Source: Bog-473 sp963763575 (GTDB lineage: Bacteria > Actinomycetota > Acidimicrobiia > Acidimicrobiales > RAAP-2). From it: a DNA stretch of 64,000 bases. The DNA lies in contig CAVXPD010000003.1 in assembly GCA_963763575.1 (NCBI GenBank), forward strand, positions 124,001-188,000, written 5' to 3'. The notes beneath the pieces were generated by a model. The model searched no databases. It was not told the origin of the DNA and saw only the letters and a program-made list of their open reading frames with translations. The position numbers were made by a program, and so were the translations under genes. Shown here piece after piece: positions 16,598-23,630 of the stretch; within the stretch, counting starts at the first letter, position 1; every line of letters begins with the position of its first letter.

Positions 16598-18192
16598 CCC
16601 TCTCGGCCCCGGCCGGGTCGGTCGGGGCGGGGACCGTCCGGGCGGCCGGCCGCGGTCGCGTCCGCCGCTGCGTACGCCGCCTCCTCCGCCTGGTTGGCCG
16701 CCATCGCCGCCGCGACCGCCTCGAACACCTTGGCCGAGTCCTTCTCGATGTGCCGACGCGCCAGCAGTAGGCATCCCGCCCCCACGAAGGCGATCGGCAT
16801 CACGATCAGGAACGCCGTGCGGTAGTCGTTGTCGAACTGCGCGGCCACCGCCGCCGTCACCAGCGGCGCCGCCGCCGAGCCGAATACGACCGAGGCCAGG
16901 TTGAAGGCGGCGAAGCCCGCGCCCCGGACCTGGGCCGGCGACGCGTCGGACAGCCCCGCCCGCAGTGCCGGCACCGAGGCCGTAGCGGCCAGGAGGCCCA
17001 GCCACTGCAGCAGGAAGACGAGGCCGTGCGGGATCCGGGTGAACGAGAGCACGAAGAACGTCGCACTGACGAGCATGCAGACGGCGGGGATCACGACGCG
17101 CGCCCCGAGCACGCGGGTGACCCAGCGGTCGGCCACCCAACCGCCCCAGATGGTGCCGGGGATCCCGCCCAGGACGAGCAGCAGACCGAAGACCCCCGTC
17201 GCCTGCCCCTGGGTCAGGCCGAGCTGGTTCTGGTAGAAGCTCGGCATCCACGTGCCGACCGCGGTGACGACGAACCCGACGGTTGACACGCCCACCAGCG
17301 CGAAGCGGAGGGTCGGGATGCCGATGATGACGCGCATGTCGCGGTTGAGCCCTGAGGCCATCTCGCGCAGGAAGGCACGCACCCCGTGCGGGAACAGCGG
17401 GCCGAGCTGCTCGTCGGAGACCTCCATCTCGTCCCTCTTGGTGACGTGCGCGCGATCGGCCGTGCCCCTGCTGGGCTCGGGCAGGCGCCAGCACATCCAC
17501 GCCACCAGGAGCCCCGGGAAGAAGGAGACGAAGAACGCGACACGCCAGCCCTGACCGCCGAAGAGCGGGCCCAGCGCGCCGCCGATGACGAGCCCGACGC
17601 CGAGCCCCACGTAGTTGAGGCACTGCTGGATGGAGAAGGCCTTGCCGCGCTTCTCCAACCCGTAGAAGTCCGCGATCACGCTGCTGCCGGAGGGGTCGGT
17701 GATCGCCTGGCCGAAGCCGAGCGTGCCACGGATGACCACGAGCAGTACGAAGGCGGACGTCGGCACGAGCCCGCCCACGGCGCTGATGACCGACCAGGCC
17801 ACGATCGTCACCGCCATGGCCTTGGTGCGGTTCCAGCGGTCGGCCAGGTAGCCCGAGGGCAGCGTGGCGATGCCGTTCACCAAGATGAAGGCGGAGAAGA
17901 GGATGGCGATCGCCGTGTCGCCGACGTGGAACGCTGACTTCAGCTGGTCGCTGTCGCCGCGGACGATGTACTGGTCCAGGCCGTCGATCAGGAGCGTGAA
18001 CCCGACGACCCACATCGGCCAGTCGGTGACCGAGATCGTGCGCGGCGGGCTCGGCGGGCGTGGCGGGCGTGGCAGGCGTGGCAGGCGTGGCGTCCGCGGC
18101 ATCCGCGGCGCGCGCCCGGTTCTCCCGTCCGGCCCGCCCGTCCCCACCTGGCTCGTGTCGGGTCCGCTCGACGGCCGCTCGGCCGGTGCCAT
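16543..18192 (-). CDS. MFS transporter
   Basis: 549-aa major facilitator with about 12 spans. Seen: WVVGFTLLIDGLDQYIVRG at span 1, the loop 2-3 region GYLADRWNRTKAMAV matching the MFS motif A, GTLGFGQAITDPSGSSVIAD, and a second half starting near VRAFLREMASGL. The likely class is sugar/organic-acid or spinster-like; substrate unknown. The ATG at 18192 (MAPAERPSSG) leaves 17 bp to the aldehyde dehydrogenase stop; longer frames run into that gene. The cytoplasmic N-terminus is low complexity (PRTPRLPRLPRPPRPP) from a 9-bp repeat. Probably one operon with the dehydrogenase. Confidence 0.88.
   Translation of the reverse strand: MAPAERPSSGPDTSQVGTGGPDGRTGRAPRMPRTPRLPRLPRPPRPPSPPRTISVTDWPMWVVGFTLLIDGLDQYIVRGDSDQLKSAFHVGDTAIAILFSAFILVNGIATLPSGYLADRWNRTKAMAVTIVAWSVISAVGGLVPTSAFVLLVVIRGTLGFGQAITDPSGSSVIADFYGLEKRGKAFSIQQCLNYVGLGVGLVIGGALGPLFGGQGWRVAFFVSFFPGLLVAWMCWRLPEPSRGTADRAHVTKRDEMEVSDEQLGPLFPHGVRAFLREMASGLNRDMRVIIGIPTLRFALVGVSTVGFVVTAVGTWMPSFYQNQLGLTQGQATGVFGLLLVLGGIPGTIWGGWVADRWVTRVLGARVVIPAVCMLVSATFFVLSFTRIPHGLVFLLQWLGLLAATASVPALRAGLSDASPAQVRGAGFAAFNLASVVFGSAAAPLVTAAVAAQFDNDYRTAFLIVMPIAFVGAGCLLLARRHIEKDSAKVFEAVAAAMAANQAEEAAYAAADATAAGRPDGPRPDRPGRGREGHDEEEGPGAPDGEDGET
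18052..18096. repeat. 9-bp tandem repeat inside the MFS gene
   Basis: Five imperfect copies of a 9-bp unit (TGGCRGGCG) encode the repeated Pro-Arg-Leu/Pro triplets in the N-terminal tail of the transporter. Confidence 0.7.
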
Positions 18193-18209
18193 CGGTCCCC
18201 GGTCCGGGG

Positions 18210-19691
18210 TTACGCCCCTGACGCCCCCGGCGAGTAGTCGGGGGGCAGCCCGATGGACTTCATCTCCAGGAAGCTCTCGAGGCCCTCGGGCCCGAACTCC
18301 CGTCCGACGCCCGACTCCTTGAAGCCGCCGAAGGGCGTGGCGAAGTCCATGGGCGCGAACGTGTTGAGCATGTAGGTCCCGGTCCGCACGCGGCGGGCCA
18401 CGCCGAGCCCCCGGTCGTTGTCGGTGGTCCACACCGAGCCGCACAGTCCGTAGTTGGAGTCGTTGGCGATCTCGACCGCCTGCTCGTCACCGTCGTAGGG
18501 GATGACGACGAGCACCGGGCCGAAGATCTCCTCCTGGGCGATTCGCATCTTGTTGTCGACGTCGGAGAAGACGGTCGGCTCGACGTACCAGCCTGTCGCG
18601 AAGTCCGAACCCGAGGGGCGCCCGCCGCCGAGCGCCACCGTCGCGCCCTCCTCACGCCCGCTCTCCAAGTATCCCTCGATCCGCGTCCGCTGCCGCTCCG
18701 CCACGACCGGACCGACCTCGGTCCCCGGGTCCATCGGGTCCCCGACCTTCATGGCGGAGACGCCCGACACGACCGCGTCGACCACCTCGCCGTAGCGGGC
18801 ACGGGGCGCCAAGATCCGCGTCTGGGCGATGCAGGCTTGCCCGTTGTTCATGATGGCGTTGGGCAGCAGCGTCGGGATCGTCGTCGCCAGGTCGGCGTCG
18901 TCCAAGATGATGGCTGCCGACTTCCCCCCGAGCTCGAGCGTGCACCGCTTCAGGCGCTCGCCGCACAGCCCGCCGATGCGCTTGCCGCCGACACCCGAGC
19001 CCGTGAACGAGATCTTGTCGACCCCCGGGTGCGTCACCAGGTGCTCGGACACCTCTCGGCCCGCCGGCACCACGGACAGCACGCCCTCGGGCAACCCGGC
19101 CGCCGCGAAGATCTCGGCCAGCCGGAACGCGTCGAGCGGCGTCTCGGGCGCCGGCTTGTAGACGACCGTGCACCCCGCGGCCAGCGACGGGGCCAGCTTG
19201 GCGGCAGCGATGAACAGCGGCACGTTCCACGGGGCGATCGCCCCGACGACGCCGACCGGCTCCTTCGTCACCAGCACCTTCGGATTCAGGACCCCGTCCC
19301 GCACCTCGTCGAAGGCGTAGGTGCCGGCGAGGTCGGCGTAGTAGTTGAAGATCATCGTCGGCGCAAGCACCTGTCCCATGTTCGAGAAGGTGATCGGCGC
19401 GCCCATCTCCCGTGTGATCGTCTCGGCGATGTCGCCCATCTCGGCGGTGACCTGCGTCGCCACCGTGCGCAGGATCTCGCCCCGCTCGGCCGGGCTCATC
19501 CGCGGCCACGGCCCGTGGTCGAAGGCGCGCCGCGCCACCGCCACGGCCTTGTCGATGTCGGCCTCGGTGCCGTCGGGCACCCGGGCGATGACCTCTTCGG
19601 TCACCGGCGAGACCACGCCGATGGTGTCCGTCCCCTCCGGGGCCACCCAGTCGCCGCCGATGAACAGCCGGTCGTAGTCCCGAATCGCCAT
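18210..19691 (-). CDS. aldehyde dehydrogenase (NAD(P)-dependent)
   Basis: 493-aa ALDH superfamily enzyme oxidising an aldehyde to its acid. Seen: APWNVPLFIAAAKLAPSLAAG and VYKPAPETPL of the Rossmann domain, SFTGSGVGGKRI, general base Glu in TLELGGKSAAI, nucleophile Cys in NNGQACIAQTRIL, and EEIFGPVLVVIPYDG. Full length for the family. ATG 19691 has GGGAGGA about 4 nt upstream. The MFS gene follows closely, suggesting uptake and oxidation of one compound; the substrate is not readable. Confidence 0.93.
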   Translation of the reverse strand: MAIRDYDRLFIGGDWVAPEGTDTIGVVSPVTEEVIARVPDGTEADIDKAVAVARRAFDHGPWPRMSPAERGEILRTVATQVTAEMGDIAETITREMGAPITFSNMGQVLAPTMIFNYYADLAGTYAFDEVRDGVLNPKVLVTKEPVGVVGAIAPWNVPLFIAAAKLAPSLAAGCTVVYKPAPETPLDAFRLAEIFAAAGLPEGVLSVVPAGREVSEHLVTHPGVDKISFTGSGVGGKRIGGLCGERLKRCTLELGGKSAAIILDDADLATTIPTLLPNAIMNNGQACIAQTRILAPRARYGEVVDAVVSGVSAMKVGDPMDPGTEVGPVVAERQRTRIEGYLESGREEGATVALGGGRPSGSDFATGWYVEPTVFSDVDNKMRIAQEEIFGPVLVVIPYDGDEQAVEIANDSNYGLCGSVWTTDNDRGLGVARRVRTGTYMLNTFAPMDFATPFGGFKESGVGREFGPEGLESFLEMKSIGLPPDYSPGASGA

Positions 19692-19782
19692 GCGTCCTCC
19701 CCAGGTCAATAGCTCGCGCCCCGCCACGGCCGACCGCGCGGCGCGCCCCAGGGTAGCGGTGCCCGCCGGCGCCCCGACAGTC

Positions 19783-19830
19783 CGCTCAGCCCGGCGCTCA
19801 GCCCGGCGCTCCGCCCGGCGCTCAGCCCGG
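19783..19830. repeat. 12-bp tandem repeat, four copies
   Basis: CGCTCAGCCCGG repeated at 19783, 19795, 19807 (one mismatch) and 19819, running into the 3' end of the adjacent small gene. Minisatellite of unknown role. Confidence 0.85.
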
Positions 19831-20139
19831 TTCGTCGCGGCGCTCGATATGGGCGAGAACACCGCCGTCCGCCTCCACCCACCCCTTCCCGGCGGCGTAC
19901 GCGCACATGCCGGACAGGCCCTCGTCCCATTGCTCGGTCGCGACGGGCCCCGCCAGCGCCCGCAGTGCCACCGGGTCGACGGCCACGTGCTCGCCATCGT
20001 CCTTCAGCCGCCCGAGCCCCGACTGGTGCACGACGTTTCCCAGGTCACCCTCCCCCTCCAGCGCCACCGAGAAGCGGCTGAAGTCGTCGGGATCCTGCAG
20101 GTGCACCCGCTCTTCGGACAGGTCGATCACGATCAGCAC
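19822..20139 (-). CDS. hypothetical protein, 105 aa
   Basis: Small soluble protein without a recognised domain. It begins MLIVIDLSEERVHLQDPDDF, with an acidic beta-rich first half and a helical second half (ALRALAGPVATEQW). The GTG at 20139 lies 8 nt after TAGCGT on the minus strand (20153-20148), a good leaderless arrangement that decides the start over longer frames. Divergent from the APH-like kinase gene, sharing a 61-bp intergenic promoter region. Confidence 0.6.
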   Translation of the reverse strand: MLIVIDLSEERVHLQDPDDFSRFSVALEGEGDLGNVVHQSGLGRLKDDGEHVAVDPVALRALAGPVATEQWDEGLSGMCAYAAGKGWVEADGGVLAHIERRDEPG

Positions 20140-20200
20140 GTGCGGCGACGCTACCAACCGGGGCTGTCGCCGACCCCCGCCGTGGCTAGAGTCCCGCCCC

Positions 20201-21292
20201 ATGCCAGACATCGCCCAGCGTGATCCGGACGAGGTCGCGTCCGTCCTGACGCGTTGGCTCGCCGCCACGTCGCCCGATACGTCGCCCAGCACGCCGGCGC
20301 CTGAGGTGTTCGACGTGCAGGCGCCGGCCTCCAACGGGTTCTCCAACGAAACCATCCTCTGCCGAACCCGCTCGGCCGACGGCGAGGAACGGCGTCTCGT
20401 CGTCCGGGTGGCGCCCAGCAAGCACTTCCTCTTCCTCGACGCCGAGTTCTCGACCCAGTACCGAGTGATGCGCGCCCTGGCCGACGGCGGCTCGTCCGTT
20501 CCCCTCCCGCGTCTCGGCCGCTACGAGGCGGACCTGCAGTACCTGGGCGTGCCCTTCTTCACCATGGACCACGTCGAGGGTCAGGTCCCGCCCGACAACA
20601 TCCCCTACACGCTCGAGGGCTGGGTGATCGAGGCGACGTCCGAGCAGCAGGAGCGGATGTGGTGGAGCGGCATCGACGCACTCGCCGCCGTGCACCGGAC
20701 GGACTGGCGAGCCCTTGGCCTCGACTGGCTCGGGGATCCGAGGCGCGGCAAGCCCGGCATGGAGCAGCAGTTGTCGTACTACCGAGACTTCCTCGACTGG
20801 GCGGCCCAGGGCCTCGAGGTCCCCGTCATCGAGTCCACCTGGGGCTGGCTCGTCGAACACCAGCCGGTCGAACAGGGCGAGGTGGTGCTCAGTTGGGGCG
20901 ACAGCCGGATCGGCAACATCATCTGGGACGACTTCCGCTGCGCCGCAGTGCTCGACTGGGAAATGGCGACGCTGGCCCAGCCTGAGATGGACCTGGGCTG
21001 GTACCTCTACTTCGACCGCCAGTTCTCCGAAGGCCTGAGCGTGCCCCGGCCGGACGGCTTCGGCTCCCACACCGAGACGATCGAGCACTACTCCGAGCTG
21101 ATGGGCCGTCCGATGAAGGACATCTTCTACTACGAGGTGTTCTCGGGCTTCCGCTTCGCCGTCGTCATGCTGCGCCTTTCGGACCTCCTCGTCGACAACG
21201 AGATCCTCCCGCGGGAGTCCGACATGGGGACCAACAACATCGCCACCCAGCTGCTGGCGAAGATGCTCGACCTCCCCGATCCGGCCGGTTAG
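20201..21292 (+). CDS. phosphotransferase family protein (APH/ACAD10-11 N-terminal type)
   Basis: 363-aa kinase-like protein of the aminoglycoside phosphotransferase superfamily, the branch found with acyl-CoA dehydrogenases. The catalytic segment LSWGDSRIGNIIWDD (Brenner-type Asp and Asn) and metal Asp in AAVLDWEMATLAQPEMDL are seen; VVRVAPSKHFLFLDAEF holds the N-lobe. In this branch the substrate is thought to be a hydroxyacyl-CoA or other small molecule rather than a drug. ATG 20201 is 8 nt after TAGAGT (20187-20192), consistent with a leaderless mRNA. Confidence 0.85.
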   Translation: MPDIAQRDPDEVASVLTRWLAATSPDTSPSTPAPEVFDVQAPASNGFSNETILCRTRSADGEERRLVVRVAPSKHFLFLDAEFSTQYRVMRALADGGSSVPLPRLGRYEADLQYLGVPFFTMDHVEGQVPPDNIPYTLEGWVIEATSEQQERMWWSGIDALAAVHRTDWRALGLDWLGDPRRGKPGMEQQLSYYRDFLDWAAQGLEVPVIESTWGWLVEHQPVEQGEVVLSWGDSRIGNIIWDDFRCAAVLDWEMATLAQPEMDLGWYLYFDRQFSEGLSVPRPDGFGSHTETIEHYSELMGRPMKDIFYYEVFSGFRFAVVMLRLSDLLVDNEILPRESDMGTNNIATQLLAKMLDLPDPAG

Positions 21293-21359
21293 ACGGGTCC
21301 CGGCCCCAGCCGTTCGGTCCGGCGGCCAGGCGGGGTCGTCTCAACATCGTCCCTCAAGG

Positions 21360-21462
21360 AACGTCCACTCGGGGAACGTCCCCTCGGGGAACGTCCACTC
21401 GGGAACGTCCGCTCAGGGAACGACCGCTGAGGGAACGACCGCTCAGGGAACGTCCGCTCAGG
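21360..21462. repeat. 15-bp minisatellite, seven copies
   Basis: Units of the form AACGWCCRCTCRGGG repeat seven times (one unit 14 bp, last one clipped), from 21360 to the stop of the following minus-strand gene. Non-coding; lies between two convergent genes. Confidence 0.85.
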
Positions 21463-21865
21463 CGCGCCCTTCGGGACCGTCGTCGGCGATGGCGTCCCCG
21501 GGCGAACCGTCCGCGACCCCCGCCGCGCGGAGGCGGTCACCCAGCCACTGCGGGCCGTCGGGGTCGGCCATGTGATCCTGCCAGCCCTGCAGGATCCGGT
21601 GGAGGTCCTCCTTCGTCGGGATGTGCGCGATGACGTGCACGGTCATCTTCTTGTCGTACCCCGGTGGCTCGGAGAAACGGAGCCCGCCGAACGGGTCCTC
21701 GGTCACGTGGGGGGAGGGCTCCCGGAGAACGTAGAGCTCGCCTGTGTCCTCCACGTAGTTCAACTCGTGTCGGACGCTGTCCTTGTCGAGCCATTCCGCG
21801 CCCAACTCGAGCTCCGCCGACGCCCGGCGTCGGGGGTCGGCTTCGTAGAACTCGTCGATGTCCAT
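21458..21865 (-). CDS. hypothetical protein, 135 aa
   Basis: Soluble acidic protein starting MDIDEFYEADPRRRASAELE, with motifs ELNYVEDTGELYVLREP and MTVHVIAHIPTKEDLHRIL. No recognised domain. The ATG at 21865 is preferred to 21901 or 21976 because TAGTGT (21878-21873) lies 7 nt before it, a typical leaderless promoter. The 3' end abuts the 15-bp minisatellite. It is divergent from the sigma-like gene. Confidence 0.65.
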   Translation of the reverse strand: MDIDEFYEADPRRRASAELELGAEWLDKDSVRHELNYVEDTGELYVLREPSPHVTEDPFGGLRFSEPPGYDKKMTVHVIAHIPTKEDLHRILQGWQDHMADPDGPQWLGDRLRAAGVADGSPGDAIADDGPEGRA

Positions 21866-21974
21866 CCGGCGCACACTATCGCCCACCTGGAACGTTGCCA
21901 TCTCGAACGCCAGCTTCTTCGTCGTGCTCGGCGGTGGGAGCGATCGGGGGAGGGCGGCTCGCGACGTTGGCGTC

Positions 21975-22832
21975 ATGCCGACCTCCGCTTCCTCCTCTTC
22001 GAACTCTTCGAACTCTTCGAACTCGTCGAAACGCCACTCCGGCTCCTCGAAACACCGCGCCGGGCTCGTCGAACAACTGACGGCCGAATGGAGGGTGACG
22101 GGGCGCTCCGGCCCTGCGGTGCGGTCGCTCCACGCCGTGGCCCGCCGCGACGAGGCGCTCGCCTGTCTGGTGTTCGGGACAGCCTCCGGGCCCGACGACC
22201 CCGTATCGAGTCAGGTGCCCCCGCGTTGCCCCACCCCTTACGACCTCGTCGACCACCTGCACGGTGCTTCGGGTCGCGCGCAGCGCGACGAGGCGGCGCG
22301 CCTGGTCAGCGTCCTGCTCCGCGAGTCCGGCACGGACCCGTTCCTCGCCCGCGTGCTCGTCCAGGCGCTGCTCCCGGGGCTGCTCACCGTGGCCGGCAAG
22401 CTTCAATGGGGCCGGGGTGGCGAATGGCGCAGCGGCGACGAGTTCTTCGGTGAACTCCTCGAGACGACCTGGGTCGTGCTTTTGGAATGGGCCGGCCAGG
22501 ATCGCCCTTACGCCGTCCTCGATCTTCTGTCGGCCATCCGCTGCCGGATGCGACGCCAACTCTTCCGCGGCAAGGACCTGGCCCGGCGGGCGATTCCTCT
22601 TGGCTCTGACGTCGAAGACGGCAAGTCACGTTGCCTCGACACCGATCTCGACGAGCTGACGCGGGTCCTGATCGACCGGCACCGCGACGGCATGTGCGCC
22701 GACGAGATCCAGGTGCTCTACGCCAACAACGTCCTCGGCTATTCCATCTCGGAGCTGGCGGCGATGACCGGGCGCGACCGCCGCGTCCTCTACGCCCACC
22801 GGAACCGCGGTCGGCGCAGCTTGTGTGCCTGA
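21975..22832 (+). CDS. sigma-70-like regulatory protein
   Basis: 285-aa protein with a low-complexity Ser/Asn start (SSSSNSSNSSNSS, from a 9-bp CTCTTCGAA repeat), a middle helical part recalling sigma region 2 (VLVQALLPGLLTVAGKL, then FFGELLETTWVVLLEW) and a C-terminal region-4-like HTH (VLGYSISELAAMTGRDRRVLYAHRNRG). It probably directs RNA polymerase or acts as a related regulator; core-binding residues cannot be confirmed by eye. The next two plus-strand genes follow closely, so it may control or be co-expressed with the surface and LysM-BTAD proteins. Start at ATG 21975; no strong ribosome-binding site. Confidence 0.65.
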   Translation: MPTSASSSSNSSNSSNSSKRHSGSSKHRAGLVEQLTAEWRVTGRSGPAVRSLHAVARRDEALACLVFGTASGPDDPVSSQVPPRCPTPYDLVDHLHGASGRAQRDEAARLVSVLLRESGTDPFLARVLVQALLPGLLTVAGKLQWGRGGEWRSGDEFFGELLETTWVVLLEWAGQDRPYAVLDLLSAIRCRMRRQLFRGKDLARRAIPLGSDVEDGKSRCLDTDLDELTRVLIDRHRDGMCADEIQVLYANNVLGYSISELAAMTGRDRRVLYAHRNRGRRSLCA

Positions 22833-22874
22833 TCGGCCGGTGCGGCTCGGATGAAGGGTGCGTATGGTGTGCCC

Positions 22875-23630
22875 GTGGTCGAGGGAAACTTCGGAACCAC
22901 CGAGAGCCGGCGCTCGCGGTTGGTTCGAGCCCGCCCCAACTGGTGGGTGATCCTCGCCGTGTCGTTGGCCCTCATGGCGCTTCTCGTGGCGACGGCAGGC
23001 AACCCGTCGCGCGCGAACAGACGCCACCACGACCCAGCCGACGCTGTCGCGTCCGAAGCGCACCACCCGGCGCCAAAACGTGGGACGGGTGGTGGCACGA
23101 ATGCGACGCGACTTACCGGCTCGGCGACGACGACCACGACGACACCGCACGTAGTCCCTGACGCGAACGGGACGAACACGTCGTTGCTGTCGTCGCACCA
23201 ACCAAGCGGTCCAAGCGGTTCAAGCAGCCCAAGCGGTTCGAGCGGTCCCGACACGCCGGCGACGGTGCCGCCAAGCGTGACGACGACGACCGCCGCTACC
23301 GCGACCACCCCGACCACCACGACAGCGGCAGCGGCGACGCCCGACGACCGCACGCAGACGCAGGGAATTCTCAACCCACCCGGGCAGCGGTCCAACGGGT
23401 TCGCCTTCACGGGCAGCGGTCCCACCACCGTGTCCGTGCTCTGGTCCGGATCCACCTACCTCACACTGGAGGTCAGCTGCCCGAGCGGAAGCCAGAGCGT
23501 CGGCGGGACGTCGGTCATGGAGGCGACCCTGCCGGATGCGAGCGGCAGTTGCCTCGCCACGGTGAGCGAGCCCGCATCCGAAGACACGGCGCTGACGTAC
23601 ACGATCACCATCGGGCCCGCTGGTGGCTGA
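22875..23630 (+). CDS. mucin-like single-span membrane protein
   Basis: 251-aa protein: short basic N-terminus, one span (WWVILAVSLALMALLVATAG), a long Ser/Thr/Pro/Gly-rich extracellular spacer (runs such as SATTTTTTPH and TTAATATTPTTTTAAA) and a compact C-terminal beta domain (STYLTLEVSCPSGSQS to ALTYTITIGP) with two Cys. The spacer looks like a wall-spanning or glycosylated stalk. GTG 22875 is chosen because TATGGT (22863-22868) sits 6 nt upstream; ATG 22851 is the alternative. Its stop overlaps the next start by 8 nt, coupling it to the LysM-BTAD gene. Confidence 0.75.
   Translation: MVEGNFGTTESRRSRLVRARPNWWVILAVSLALMALLVATAGNPSRANRRHHDPADAVASEAHHPAPKRGTGGGTNATRLTGSATTTTTTPHVVPDANGTNTSLLSSHQPSGPSGSSSPSGSSGPDTPATVPPSVTTTTAATATTPTTTTAAAATPDDRTQTQGILNPPGQRSNGFAFTGSGPTTVSVLWSGSTYLTLEVSCPSGSQSVGGTSVMEATLPDASGSCLATVSEPASEDTALTYTITIGPAGG

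Noticed and set aside
21289..21540. Minus-strand frame encoded by the 15-bp repeats
   Set aside because: Produced by the minisatellite; no start signal or domain.
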